NCBI RefSeq assembly: GCF_013033965.1
Contig: NZ_WQFE01000007.1
Coordinates: 62,001 to 126,000 of the forward strand
Direction of reading: 5' to 3'
Length of the DNA: 64,000 nucleotides
Source of the DNA: Ruegeria atlantica
GTDB lineage: Bacteria; Pseudomonadota; Alphaproteobacteria; Rhodobacterales; Rhodobacteraceae
Positions within the stretch are counted from its first letter, which is position 1. Each line of letters starts with the position of its first letter. The notes beneath the pieces were generated by a model. That model saw only the letters and a list, made by a program, of their open reading frames with translations. It did not search any database and was not told the DNA's origin. The translations under genes and the position numbers were made by a program. Below, in pieces: positions 44,429-54,260 of the stretch.

Positions 44429-46531
44429 ATGTTGAAAACATTTCAGAATCAGCTTCTAGAAAACCAATGGGACACGGAAGCTGTGGTGGGAATGTCCGAA
44501 TCGGACCTGCTGCTTTATCGCTCCAACATCCTTGGATCAGACAAGCGTGTGACCAATTACGGTGGTGGGAATACCTCTGCCAAGGTCAAGGAAACCGATC
44601 CGCTAACCGGTCAAGAAGTAGAGGTGCTCTGGGTCAAAGGGTCGGGAGGCGACATTGGGTCGATGAAGCTCGATGGGTTCGCAACGCTGTACATGGAGAA
44701 GCTGAACGCTCTGAAAGGACTTTATCGCGGGGTAGAGTTTGAAGATGAGATGGTCGCTTACTTGCCGCACTGCACATTCAAATTGAACCCCCGATCTGCC
44801 TCTATCGACACGCCACTGCACGCCTATGTACCGCGTAAGCATGTTGATCACGTCCACGCAGATGCGATCATTGCAATTGCGGCCTCAAAGAATTCGCAAG
44901 AATTGACGCAAGAGATCTTCGGTGATCGGATCGGCTGGTTGCCTTGGAAGCGCCCCGGATATGAGCTCGGCCTTTGGCTGGAAAAATTCTGCCTTGAAAA
45001 CCCACATGCAGAAGGCGTGGTTCTGGAGAGCCATGGGCTTTTTACTTGGGCTGACACGGCGAAGGACTGCTACGATTGCACGATCGATGTCATAAATGTC
45101 GCAACTGATTGGCTGGCAAAACGTTCAAAGGATGTGCCTGCCTTCGGTGGAGCGAAGCATGTGAACCTTTCGCCAGATGAGCGCCGCGCCATTGCTGCCC
45201 GCCTTATGCCTGCGTTTCGTGGATTCGTCAGCAGCGCCCAGCATATGGTTGGGCATTTCAACGATTCAGACACAGTTCTCGAATTCATAAATGCGAGAGA
45301 ACTAGAGCCACTTGCTGCCCTTGGCACCTCTTGTCCTGATCATTTCTTGCGCACGAAAATCCGACCGCTTGTCGTGCAATTTGATCCCCTGCGAAAAAAA
45401 GTTGATGAGGTCTTGGAAGGTCTTCCTGCCCAGATGCAAGCCTATCGGAATGACTACGCTGCCTACTATGAACGCTGCAAACATGAAACCTCGCCTGCAA
45501 TGCGTGACCCGAATGCGGTGGTTTATCTTATCCCAGGCGTCGGCATGATTACTTTCGCACAGGACAAGGCAACGGCACGGGTTTCTGGTGAGTTCTATGT
45601 CAACGCAATCAATGTGATGCGTGGGGCAAGCGCGGTCAGCGAATATTGCGGTCTTCCCGAACAAGAAGCCTTCGACATTGAATACTGGCTTTTGGAAGAG
45701 GCCAAGCTGCAGCGGTTGCCAAAGCCTAAATCGCTCGCCGGGCGCATAGCCCTTATCACCGGTGGCGCTGGCGGTATCGGTGCGGCAACCGCCGAGCGTT
45801 GCTTGGCTGAAGGTGCCTGTGTAATGTTGGCCGATATCAATGCTGAAAATCTGGCGGCCACTGAAACTGCGCTGAACAAAAAGTTCGGAGTGGATGTCGT
45901 GAGATCCGTCCTGATGGATGTAACGGATGAAGCTGCCGTGGCACTCGCGTTGAAAGAGACGTCTGTCGAATTCGGAGGCATCGACATCCTCGTGTCGAAC
46001 GCAGGCGTCGCTTCTTCAGCACCAGTCGAAGACACGACGCTAGCGCTTTGGAACCGAAATATGGACATCCTGTCGACCGGTTACTTCCTGGTCAGCCGTG
46101 AAGCCTTTAAGGTAATGCGTATGCAGGATCTCGGTGGATCAATCGTCTTTGTGGGCTCCAAAAACGGTCTTGCGGCGTCACCCAACGCATCGGCATATTG
46201 TACAGCGAAGGCTTCCGAGATCCATCTCGCACGCTGTCTTGCGCTGGAGGGGGCCGAAGCGGGTATCAGGGTCAACGTAGTGAACCCGGACGCTGTTCTG
46301 AGAGGCTCCAAAATTTGGGAAGGCGACTGGCTAGAGCAGCGAGCTTCAACCTATGGAACCGACAAAGAGGGGCTTGAAGAAATGTATCGCAATCGCTCGA
46401 TGCTGAAACGCTCTGTTCTGCCTGAAGATATCGCCGAAGCCTGTTATTTCTTTGCCGCAGAGACATCTTCCAAGTCGACGGGCAACATTCTGAATGTTGA
46501 TGCGGGGAATGTTCAAGCATTCACGCGTTAA
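44429..46531 (+). CDS. rhaD: Bifunctional rhamnulose-1-phosphate aldolase/short-chain dehydrogenase
   Basis: The 700-residue fusion joins a class II aldolase domain at about 20-410 (GGGNTSAKVKET, the metal-binding His of VDHVHADAI, and VVLESHGLFTW) to a short-chain dehydrogenase at about 435-695 (ALITGGAGGIGAATAERCLA, NAGVAS, and YCTAK of the Tyr-x-x-x-Lys pair at about 589). The aldolase splits rhamnulose-1-phosphate into DHAP and L-lactaldehyde; the dehydrogenase half is expected to oxidise lactaldehyde to lactate. It diverges from rhaR and is followed 15 bases later by the isomerase. Confidence 0.95.
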   Translation: MLKTFQNQLLENQWDTEAVVGMSESDLLLYRSNILGSDKRVTNYGGGNTSAKVKETDPLTGQEVEVLWVKGSGGDIGSMKLDGFATLYMEKLNALKGLYRGVEFEDEMVAYLPHCTFKLNPRSASIDTPLHAYVPRKHVDHVHADAIIAIAASKNSQELTQEIFGDRIGWLPWKRPGYELGLWLEKFCLENPHAEGVVLESHGLFTWADTAKDCYDCTIDVINVATDWLAKRSKDVPAFGGAKHVNLSPDERRAIAARLMPAFRGFVSSAQHMVGHFNDSDTVLEFINARELEPLAALGTSCPDHFLRTKIRPLVVQFDPLRKKVDEVLEGLPAQMQAYRNDYAAYYERCKHETSPAMRDPNAVVYLIPGVGMITFAQDKATARVSGEFYVNAINVMRGASAVSEYCGLPEQEAFDIEYWLLEEAKLQRLPKPKSLAGRIALITGGAGGIGAATAERCLAEGACVMLADINAENLAATETALNKKFGVDVVRSVLMDVTDEAAVALALKETSVEFGGIDILVSNAGVASSAPVEDTTLALWNRNMDILSTGYFLVSREAFKVMRMQDLGGSIVFVGSKNGLAASPNASAYCTAKASEIHLARCLALEGAEAGIRVNVVNPDAVLRGSKIWEGDWLEQRASTYGTDKEGLEEMYRNRSMLKRSVLPEDIAEACYFFAAETSSKSTGNILNVDAGNVQAFTR

Positions 46532-46546
46532 AAGGGGGGTGGGAGA

Positions 46547-47776
46547 ATGGGGTACGAGAGTGCCAAGGCACAGTTTGCAGATTGGGGTGTTGATACCGAA
46601 ACAGCAATTCAACGACTGACGAACATTCCGATTTCGGTTCATTGTTGGCAGGGTGATGACGTTGTTGGGTTCGAAAATCGATCTGGCAATTCAGGCGGCG
46701 GTATCCAAGCGACTGGAAATCATCCTGGGCGCGCGCGCAACCCTGACGAGCTTCGAGCTGATCTGGAGTTTGCCTACTCGCAAATCCCGGGCGCTCACCG
46801 TCTCAATCTGCACGCCATGTATCTGGATACGGACGAGTCGCCGGATCGCGATGAAATCGAATTTCGCCACTTTGTCCCCTGGGTCGATTGGGCGAAGGAC
46901 CAAAGCATCGGATTGGACTTTAACCCGACCTTTTTTGCCCACGCGAAAGCGGATGACAATCTCACTCTGTCCCATCCAAACGCAGGTATCCGCGATTTCT
47001 GGATCGAACATGGCCGTCGCACGCGCGACATCGCAGCGAAGATGGGTAAAGAACTGGGCTTGCCTGCAATCAACAACATCTGGGTGCCAGATGGCTACAA
47101 AGACATCCCTGTTGACCGTATGGCAGCTCGCGCACGACTAGAGGCGTCGTTAGACGCCATGCTGACCGACCCAAAAGAACATATGAAGGACGCAGTCGAG
47201 TCTAAACTCTTTGGTATCGGTGTTGAGGCATGCACCGTGGGCAGCCACGAGTTTTACCTTGGATACGCAATCCGAAAGGGCACGCTGTTATGTTTGGACA
47301 TGGGGCACTTCCATCCAACCGAAAGCATTGCCGATAAGCTATCAGCAGTATCCCTTTCTATGCCCGAGGTTCTTTTACACGTATCCCGCCCAATGAGGTG
47401 GGACAGTGATCACGTCATCCTTTTGAACGACGATATTCTCGCCATGGCACACGAGCTGGTGGGTGGTGATCTTCTTAAGCGAACTCATATTGGATTGGAC
47501 TTCTTCGACGCCACGATCAGCCGCACGACCGCATGGGTGATTGGTACTCGCAACATGCAAAAAGCCCTATTGCAAGCCTTTCTGAAACCCTGGGATCGTC
47601 TACGTGCAGCAGAAGATGCGCTGGACTTCTCCTCTCGCCTAGCACTGACTGAAGAGCTCAAGGATCTTCCTTATGGTGCTGTGTGGGCAGAGTTTTGCTC
47701 CAGAAAAGAAGCCTCGGTGGGATCGGAATTGATTGCGAAACTCAACGCCTATCAAGGCTCGGTCGCGGATCGCTAA
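46547..47776 (+). CDS. rhaA: L-rhamnose isomerase, RhaA type
   Basis: The 409-residue protein aligns along its length with E. coli RhaA, sharing SVHCWQGDDVVGFEN at about 30-44, GGIQATGNHPG, RLNLHAMYLDTD, DAVESKLFGIG, CLDMGHFHPTE, VSRPMRWDSDHV (the metal-binding Asp-x-Asp) and AAWVIGTRN (here TAWVIGTRN). It converts L-rhamnose to L-rhamnulose with Mn2+. Rhizobial rha loci with this transporter usually carry the unrelated-looking RhaI isomerase, so the RhaA type here is a departure. AGGGGGGTGGGAG precedes the ATG. Confidence 0.93.
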   Translation: MGYESAKAQFADWGVDTETAIQRLTNIPISVHCWQGDDVVGFENRSGNSGGGIQATGNHPGRARNPDELRADLEFAYSQIPGAHRLNLHAMYLDTDESPDRDEIEFRHFVPWVDWAKDQSIGLDFNPTFFAHAKADDNLTLSHPNAGIRDFWIEHGRRTRDIAAKMGKELGLPAINNIWVPDGYKDIPVDRMAARARLEASLDAMLTDPKEHMKDAVESKLFGIGVEACTVGSHEFYLGYAIRKGTLLCLDMGHFHPTESIADKLSAVSLSMPEVLLHVSRPMRWDSDHVILLNDDILAMAHELVGGDLLKRTHIGLDFFDATISRTTAWVIGTRNMQKALLQAFLKPWDRLRAAEDALDFSSRLALTEELKDLPYGAVWAEFCSRKEASVGSELIAKLNAYQGSVADR

Positions 47777-48010
47777 TATTGATCGTTGATGGGACGTAAA
47801 GCTGAAAAAGCGCCAACAAGGAATGCGCCATAAACCCAGAATGCGGACGCTGGCCGATATGACAGCTTCAAATGCTAGATTGGTCGATCCGAACCTTGTT
47901 AATCGGCACGTACGAGAGTGGCGGATGCGCCGGTTCCTCAGATGCCGCAAAAACAATTAGCATTTTTTGGGAATACTTTTTACCATGTGGTCAAATTTGG
48001 GGGAGGATGA

Positions 48011-49312
48011 ATGCTCGACATTATCATCAGACAAGCCCGCCTGCCAGATGGCCGAGGGCCGCTGGATATTGCGATCAAGGGTGACCGCGTCGCAGAAATT
48101 GCCCCCAAGATCAAGGCTGAGGCGGGCGAAGAAATTGACGCGGCTGGGCGCTTGGTTTCGCCCCCGTTTACCGACCCGCACTTCCATATGGATGCGACCC
48201 TGAGCCTGGGAACGCCGCGCATGAATGTCTCGGGCACACTATTGGAAGGCATTGCGCTTTGGGGTGAGTTGAAGCCCCTGCTGACACCCGAAACAGTGAT
48301 TGAGCGCGCCATGCGTTATTGCGACCTTGCCGTTTCACAGGGGTTACTGGCCATCCGTTCGCATGTGGATGTTTCATCCGCTCCTTTAGTTGGTGTTGAA
48401 GCCCTATTGGAGGTCCGCAAGCAGGTCGCTCCCTATATTGATCTGCAACTGGTAGCATTCCCGCAAGATGGCCTTTACCGCGCAGAAAACGCGGAGAAAA
48501 ACCTGATCCAGGCCCTTGATATGGGTGTCGACGTAGTGGGCGGCATCCCACATTTCGAACGCACGATGTCGGAAGGGGCCCGGTCGGTTACGCGACTGGC
48601 TGAAATTGCGGCAGATCGCGGCCTGATGCTGGATTTGCATTGCGATGAAAGTGACGATCCGATGTCGCGACATGTGGAAACATTGGCCTACGAGACCACG
48701 CGCCTTGGTCTTGGAGGCCGTGTCACGGCCAGCCACGTTACGGCGATGCATTCGTATGACAATTACTATGCATCGAAGCTCATTCCGCTAATCGCAGAAA
48801 GCGGCATGAACGTGGTGCCCAACCCGCTCATCAATATAACGCTGCAAGGGCGTTCGGACACCTATCCGCGCCGCCGAGGTCTTACCCGCGTTCCAGAGCT
48901 GCGCGCGGCAGGTGTAAATGTCGCCTTCGGACAGGATTGCACGATGGACCCGTGGTATTCGCTTGGTTCTGCCGACATGTTGGAAGTAGCTCATATGGGC
49001 GTGCATGCCGTGCCGATGACATCTCGCGAAGCTATGGAATGGGCGTTTACTTCTGTCACCCAGAATGGCGCCAAAGCCATGGGCCTGCCAAACCCGACAA
49101 TCCGCGAAGGCGGCCCTGCCAATATGGTTGTGCTGCAAGCGCGTGACCCGATTGAAGCTATTCGCACGAAAGCCACCCGCCTGGCCGTTATCAAAAACGG
49201 AAAGGTGTTGGCCCGTACAGAACCCCGAATGGCCGCGCTTTCGTTGCCCGGCCGCCCCACGACCCTGGATCCCGCAGACTACGCGCCCAGGCCCAATACT
49301 CAGGAAGCTTAA
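48011..49312 (+). CDS. Cytosine-deaminase-like amidohydrolase
   Basis: The 433-residue protein follows E. coli CodA through its length. The metal residues are His57 and His59 (DPHFHMDA), His210 and Glu213 (DLHCDESDD), His242 (TASHVTAMHSY) and Asp309. The tract around Asp309 reads FGQDCTMDPW where CodA has FGHDDVFDPW, so the pocket residue Asp314 of CodA is Cys here. That position affects substrate choice in CodA. It is first in an operon with a BMP-type importer and an amidase, implying use of a nitrogen heterocycle taken up by that transporter. Cytosine itself is only one option. Confidence 0.85.
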   Translation: MLDIIIRQARLPDGRGPLDIAIKGDRVAEIAPKIKAEAGEEIDAAGRLVSPPFTDPHFHMDATLSLGTPRMNVSGTLLEGIALWGELKPLLTPETVIERAMRYCDLAVSQGLLAIRSHVDVSSAPLVGVEALLEVRKQVAPYIDLQLVAFPQDGLYRAENAEKNLIQALDMGVDVVGGIPHFERTMSEGARSVTRLAEIAADRGLMLDLHCDESDDPMSRHVETLAYETTRLGLGGRVTASHVTAMHSYDNYYASKLIPLIAESGMNVVPNPLINITLQGRSDTYPRRRGLTRVPELRAAGVNVAFGQDCTMDPWYSLGSADMLEVAHMGVHAVPMTSREAMEWAFTSVTQNGAKAMGLPNPTIREGGPANMVVLQARDPIEAIRTKATRLAVIKNGKVLARTEPRMAALSLPGRPTTLDPADYAPRPNTQEA

Positions 49313-49351
49313 GAACAAGAACAATTGCCACCAACAGAAGAGGATCTACCA

Positions 49352-50335
49352 ATGAAACTCACCACAACCCGCCGTCAACTGATGGTCGGAGCCGCGGCCA
49401 CGCTGGCCCTGCCGGCTTATGTCCGCCGCGTCAACGCGCAATCTGCGACGCGCGTCGCCGGAGTGCACATGTCTCCGGTCGAAAATGCGTGGAACAGCCG
49501 CATCCATGTGGCGATGCAGGAAGCCGCTGACGCTGGCCTGATAGAGTATGAGTTTTCAGAAGGAGTAGCTCCAACCGACTATCCCCGCGCAATGCGCGAG
49601 TATGCCGAAGGCGGTGCGCAAATCATTTGGGGCGAATCCTACGCAGTGGAACGCGAAGCACGAGAAGTGGCGGGCGATTATCCCGACACCGCATTTCTGA
49701 TGGGCTCTTCCGGTGGGCCGGAAGGTGACAATTTTGGTGTCTTTGGCACCCGCAACCACGAGGCCGCCTATCTGGCAGGAATGCTCGCGGGGCAAATGTC
49801 CGAAAGCAACGTTTATGGCTCGGTCGGTGGTTATCCGATCCCCGAGGTGAACCTGTTGATTAATGCTTTCCGCATGGGCGTGAGTGAAGTGAACCCAGAT
49901 GCCACCTTCGTCAACGGCTTTATCGGTGCATGGTTCGATCCAGCTCGCGCGCAGGAAGCTGCGATTGCCCAGATCGATGCGGGAGCGGATATCCTGTTTG
50001 GCGAACGCATTGGTACCGCGGACGCCGCCCAAGCGCGTGGTGTGAAGGCCATCGGTTCTCTTATCGACTATACACCGCGCTACCCAGGCACGGTCTTTGC
50101 CAATGCGATCTGGAATTATGGCCCAACCATCGAAGCCATCGTAGCGGATGTGCAGGCGGGTAATCCCACCGGGCGCAATTACACGGAGTACTCCTTTATG
50201 GCCCATGGCGGCAATGAGCTGATCTATGTCGCCGAAGAAGTGCCAGCTGACGCCATCCCGACTATGGAGGCCAAACAGGCCGCGATCCAATCCGGTGAAT
50301 GGAACGTTCCGATTGACGAAAGCGAGCCCTCCTGA
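49352..50335 (+). CDS. BMP-family ABC transporter substrate-binding protein
   Basis: With the ATG at 49352 (AGAGG upstream) the precursor has 327 residues and a twin-arginine-like signal (TTTRRQLMVGAAATLALPA, cleavage near VNAQ). The mature part is of the basic membrane protein/PnrA type (GVHMSPVENAWNSRIHVAMQ, QIIWGESYAVE, FGTRNHEAAYLAGMLAGQMS). BMP proteins bind nucleosides or related compounds. It lies 39 bp after the deaminase-like gene and 16 bp before the amidase, with the ATPase and permeases beyond. Confidence 0.9.
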   Translation: MKLTTTRRQLMVGAAATLALPAYVRRVNAQSATRVAGVHMSPVENAWNSRIHVAMQEAADAGLIEYEFSEGVAPTDYPRAMREYAEGGAQIIWGESYAVEREAREVAGDYPDTAFLMGSSGGPEGDNFGVFGTRNHEAAYLAGMLAGQMSESNVYGSVGGYPIPEVNLLINAFRMGVSEVNPDATFVNGFIGAWFDPARAQEAAIAQIDAGADILFGERIGTADAAQARGVKAIGSLIDYTPRYPGTVFANAIWNYGPTIEAIVADVQAGNPTGRNYTEYSFMAHGGNELIYVAEEVPADAIPTMEAKQAAIQSGEWNVPIDESEPS

Positions 50336-50351
50336 TCCCGAGGGCTTTGAC

Positions 50352-51710
50352 GTGACCGATGCCACAGCTCTAGCGGCTGCCATCACAGCAGGCCAGATCA
50401 CTGCCTGCGAAGTGATGGATGCGAGCCTTGCCGCCTGCCACGCGCGGGCGGATCTGGGGGCCGTGGTCTATCTGGACGAAGATATGGCCCGTGCTGAGGC
50501 GATGGCGGCAGATGCTTTGCCCGCTGAACAGCGCGGGCCATTTCACGGGGTTCCGTTCTTGGTGAAAGACCTTGGTGGTTCCGCAAGAGGACTACCGGCT
50601 GCGGCGGGATCTGCTGCAATCCGCGCACAAGAGCGTAAACCCGAAGCCGACAGTCGCTTGTTGCAGGGATTGCGCCAAACCGGCCTGATCCCTTTCGGCC
50701 TGACCGCAACACCCCCATTTGGCCTTTCACTGACATGCGAACCCGATGGCATGGCTGCGACCCGCAATCCATGGAACCCCGCGCTGACACCCGGTGGTTC
50801 ATCCGGTGGCGCTGCAGCAGCAGTTACAGCCGGTATCGTTGCCATTGCTCATGCCACGGATGCAGCCGGGTCCATCAGAGTGCCTGCAGCCTGTTGCGGT
50901 TTGACCGGGCTCAAGCCTTCTCGTGGTGCGGTGCCCGGTGGCCCTGATTTTGCCAATCACCTGATGGGCATAGCCTCTGAGCTGATCCTGGCGCGGTCGG
51001 TCCGTGACGTGAAGACCGCCTTTGAAGCTGTAGTCCAGCCCATGGCCCCAATAGCCCTGCCGGAACGCCCTCGTGTCGCGATTGCATTGCCAGAGCGTTG
51101 CGGAGCTGACCAGTGTTGTGCCGCGAAAAGTGCCGCTGAAGCGCTGCGCGATGCAGGCTGTGAGGTGTTTGATATTCGTGCCCCTGACCGGATAGGAGCC
51201 GAGGCTCACGCCATTGCCCGAACCATACTAGCAGTTTCCTTGGCCGAGTGGCTCACTGCTCTCGAAATCTCTGATGATCAGGTCCCCCTGCTTGCCGCCG
51301 CCATGGCCGGCGAGGGCCGTGCGACACCTGCCACCGCACTTTTTGCGGCCTCTCGTCAGCTCGCACGTCTGACACATCGCTCACGCAAGCTTTTTAACTC
51401 CGCCGATGCTGTCTTGATGCCGGTCCTCTCGTCTGCGCCACCCGTAGTTGGCACTTTGGATTTGTCTGGCTCCTCCCCAGACGATCACATGGTGCGGCTG
51501 GAGGCTTTTGCCCCCAACGCCGCGCTTGCCAATGTGGCGGGCTTGCCAGCTTTGGCGCTGCCTTTTGGCATGGCTAACGGCTTGCCGCTTGGTGTTCAGC
51601 TGATCGGCCCCCCTGGCTCTGATTTTGCGCTGTTAAAACTCGGTGCACTGATCGAGGCCCGCGCGCCCGAACTTTCCTTTCCGTCCCCAATCGCAGGCTT
51701 GCCCGCATGA
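50352..51710 (+). CDS. Amidase signature family hydrolase
   Basis: The GTG at 50352 is preceded by GAGGG and comes 16 bases after the binding-protein stop. It gives 452 residues, a normal size, whereas the open frame to 50226 overlaps the binding protein. The triad is Lys72 (FLVKDLGG), the GGSSGGAAAAV block at about 149-158, and nucleophile Ser174 (DAAGSIRVP). It overlaps the ATPase gene by ATGA, so it is embedded in the importer operon and probably hydrolyses the imported amide or a ring-opening product. It is distinct from the amidase at 11230. Confidence 0.88.
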   Translation: MTDATALAAAITAGQITACEVMDASLAACHARADLGAVVYLDEDMARAEAMAADALPAEQRGPFHGVPFLVKDLGGSARGLPAAAGSAAIRAQERKPEADSRLLQGLRQTGLIPFGLTATPPFGLSLTCEPDGMAATRNPWNPALTPGGSSGGAAAAVTAGIVAIAHATDAAGSIRVPAACCGLTGLKPSRGAVPGGPDFANHLMGIASELILARSVRDVKTAFEAVVQPMAPIALPERPRVAIALPERCGADQCCAAKSAAEALRDAGCEVFDIRAPDRIGAEAHAIARTILAVSLAEWLTALEISDDQVPLLAAAMAGEGRATPATALFAASRQLARLTHRSRKLFNSADAVLMPVLSSAPPVVGTLDLSGSSPDDHMVRLEAFAPNAALANVAGLPALALPFGMANGLPLGVQLIGPPGSDFALLKLGALIEARAPELSFPSPIAGLPA

Positions 51711-53227
51711 CCAAGGTTCTGGAACTAATCGGCATTACCAAGCGTTTCGGAACGCTTACCGCAAATGATGATGTGACCCTCACGCTGGCAGAGGGGGAAA
51801 TCCTTGCCCTGCTGGGCGAAAATGGCGCGGGAAAAACGACGTTAATGAATATTCTGTTCGGCCATTACGCTGCTGACGAAGGCTCTGTCAGGGTGTTTGG
51901 TCAAGAGCTGCCACCGGGCCTGCCGCGCGCAACGATCGAGGTGGGTGTGGGAATGGTACACCAGCACTTCACTCTTGCCGGCAACCTCACGGTTCTTGAA
52001 AACGTTATGCTTGGTTCCGAGCCCCTGACACGAGCACGTTCCGCTCGTGGCGAGGCGCGCAAAAAGTTGCTGCAGATCGCAGATCGGTTCGGCCTGCCTG
52101 TGAACCCCGAAGCCAAGGTCAGGTCACTGTCCGTGGGTGAACGCCAACGGGTCGAAATTCTCAAAGCGCTCTATCGCGACGCGCGCATATTGATCCTGGA
52201 TGAACCTACCGCCGTTCTGGCCCGGCCTGAGGCGATGCGCCTGTTCGAGACGCTGCGCGACATGACGAAAGAGGGTCTTTCGCTTATCTTCATCAGCCAC
52301 AAACTGCATGAGGTCATGGCTGCCTCTGACCGTGTGGCAGTGCTTCGTGGCGGTAAGATGGTTGCGGAACGCAAAACCTCTGAAACCACCCCCGGAGAAC
52401 TGGCAGAACTGATGGTTGGCCGCAAGGTGGAACGGCCTGTACGTCAGGACCACGAGATTGGAGCGCCAGTCCTGATCGCAAGCGATGTGCGCGTCGAAGA
52501 AGACGGTGAGTTGCGGCTGGATGATGTGTCTTTCGCTGTCCATGCCGGTGAAATCCTTGGTATCGTTGGCGTTTCAGGCAATGGTCAGTCCTCCCTAGGA
52601 GGTCTGCTGTCTGGGTTGATACACCCGAATGCGGGTCAGTTGACACTCCTGAACGAAGATATCGGTCATCTGGGGCCGCGTGGGATGATCCGCGCAGGTG
52701 CAGGCAGGGTGCCTGAAGACCGGCATGCAGAAGGTGTCGTGGGCGAATTGAGCTTGTGGGAAAACGCGGTGCTTGAGCGCTTGCGCACACCGGAGTTTTC
52801 GCACCGAGGCTTTGTTCGGCAACGCGCCGCCCGGGACTACACTGCGGGACTGATCGAACGTTTTGATATCCGCGGCGCCAGTCCTGACACGCGAACCAGG
52901 CTGCTGTCCGGCGGCAATATGCAAAAGCTGATCCTTGGTCGGGTCCTGACCAACGGGCCGCGCTTTGTGCTCGCCAACCAGCCGACGCGGGGCCTTGATG
53001 AAGGGGCAATTGCCTCGGTTCATGCCGAGCTTTTGGCCGCACGGTCCGAAGGTGCCGCGATCCTGCTCATCTCGGAAGAATTGGAGGAAGCCGTGGCCCT
53101 TTCAGACAGAGTACAAGCCATCGTCAAAGGCCGCTTGTCGGAACCGATATCCGCCGACGATGCCGACCCACAGCGCCTTGGTCTGATGATGGCAGGTGTC
53201 TGGAAGGAAGATGATGATGCGGCTTGA
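51707..53227 (+). CDS. BMP-type ABC transporter ATP-binding protein (two ABC domains)
   Basis: The 506-residue ATPase is YufO/NupO-like. The first cassette has Walker A GENGAGKTT, the signature-like LSVGERQRVEILKALY and Walker B LILDEPTAVL. The second has a degenerate Walker A (GVSGNGQSS), the signature LLSGGNMQKLILGR and a Walker B region FVLANQPTRGLD in which the usual Asp-Glu is Asn-Gln. This asymmetric second site is common in the family. It overlaps the amidase and the first permease. Confidence 0.93.
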   Translation: MTKVLELIGITKRFGTLTANDDVTLTLAEGEILALLGENGAGKTTLMNILFGHYAADEGSVRVFGQELPPGLPRATIEVGVGMVHQHFTLAGNLTVLENVMLGSEPLTRARSARGEARKKLLQIADRFGLPVNPEAKVRSLSVGERQRVEILKALYRDARILILDEPTAVLARPEAMRLFETLRDMTKEGLSLIFISHKLHEVMAASDRVAVLRGGKMVAERKTSETTPGELAELMVGRKVERPVRQDHEIGAPVLIASDVRVEEDGELRLDDVSFAVHAGEILGIVGVSGNGQSSLGGLLSGLIHPNAGQLTLLNEDIGHLGPRGMIRAGAGRVPEDRHAEGVVGELSLWENAVLERLRTPEFSHRGFVRQRAARDYTAGLIERFDIRGASPDTRTRLLSGGNMQKLILGRVLTNGPRFVLANQPTRGLDEGAIASVHAELLAARSEGAAILLISEELEEAVALSDRVQAIVKGRLSEPISADDADPQRLGLMMAGVWKEDDDAA

Positions 53228-54260
53228 ACGACGCACACATGTGCCGCTGCACCTGGTAGCAATTGCGCCGCTGGCCGCGATCTTTATTGCATTGCTTCTT
53301 GCTGCAGGCCTTATCGCTGCCGCAGGAGTAAGTCCGCTAACTGCTTATGGTGAAATGTTGAATGGCGCATTTGGCTCGCGCCTTTCCATCGCCGAGATGC
53401 TCACCCGCGCAACCCCGCTCATTTTTACAGGGCTTGCCGCAGCTGTCGCCTTCCGTGCACGGCTTTGGAACATCGGGGGCGAGGGACAGTTCTTTGTTGG
53501 CGCGCTGATCACCGCCTGGATCGGCCATTCACTCGGGGTTCCCGGGTGGATCGGTATTCCGATCTTGATGTTGGCAGGCATGGCGGCGGGCGCGGCCCTT
53601 TTGGCAGGACCTGCCTTTTTACGCCTGCGTTTCGGCGTGGATGAGGTGGTGACAACCCTACTGCTCAACTTCATCGTGATCCTTTTTGTCGGCCTCATGA
53701 TTGAGGGTCCGATGCGCGATCCACTGGCTTTTGGGTGGCCCTCTTCTGTGCCCGTTGACGGGGAATACCACCTGCCGGATCTGATCCCTCGAACGCGTCT
53801 TCATATCGGACTGCTTGTTGCTATCGCTGCAGCAGGTGCTGTTTGGCTGATCCTTGCGCGTACTGTTTTTGGTGCTGAAACCCGCGCCGCAGGCTTAAAC
53901 GCTAGTGCTGCCGCCTTTGCTGGAGTTTCCCTGCCCCAAACGATCATGGGCGTGGCCCTGCTATCGGGCGCGTTGGCAGGGCTTGCCGGGTCTGTCGAAG
54001 TCATGGGGGTCACCGCAGGGGTCACCACCACTATGAGCCCCGGATTTGGCTATGCAGGCATTGTCGTCGCTATGCTCGCCGCTTTGCATCCGGCCGGAGT
54101 GGTCGCTGCCGCTGTTTTCGTCGCCACCGTCTTTGTCGGGGCCGACGCCATGAGCCGTGCGACGGGGGTTCCCAGTTTCATTGCCGATGTGATCGTGGCG
54201 CTTTGCCTGCTCACCATGATCGTGGCACTCCTTTTCACAACCTACCGGATGCGCCGATGA
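53217..54260 (+). CDS. BMP-type ABC transporter permease
   Basis: A YufP/NupP-type membrane protein of about 347 residues. Three in-frame ATGs (53211, 53214, 53217) follow GGAAGGAAG; 53217 has the best spacing. It has about ten hydrophobic segments and the family motif WNIGGEGQFFVGALITAWIG at about 84-103, plus the later GVTAGVTTTMSPGFGYAGI. It overlaps the ATPase end and the next permease. Confidence 0.92.
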   Translation: MRLERRTHVPLHLVAIAPLAAIFIALLLAAGLIAAAGVSPLTAYGEMLNGAFGSRLSIAEMLTRATPLIFTGLAAAVAFRARLWNIGGEGQFFVGALITAWIGHSLGVPGWIGIPILMLAGMAAGAALLAGPAFLRLRFGVDEVVTTLLLNFIVILFVGLMIEGPMRDPLAFGWPSSVPVDGEYHLPDLIPRTRLHIGLLVAIAAAGAVWLILARTVFGAETRAAGLNASAAAFAGVSLPQTIMGVALLSGALAGLAGSVEVMGVTAGVTTTMSPGFGYAGIVVAMLAALHPAGVVAAAVFVATVFVGADAMSRATGVPSFIADVIVALCLLTMIVALLFTTYRMRR

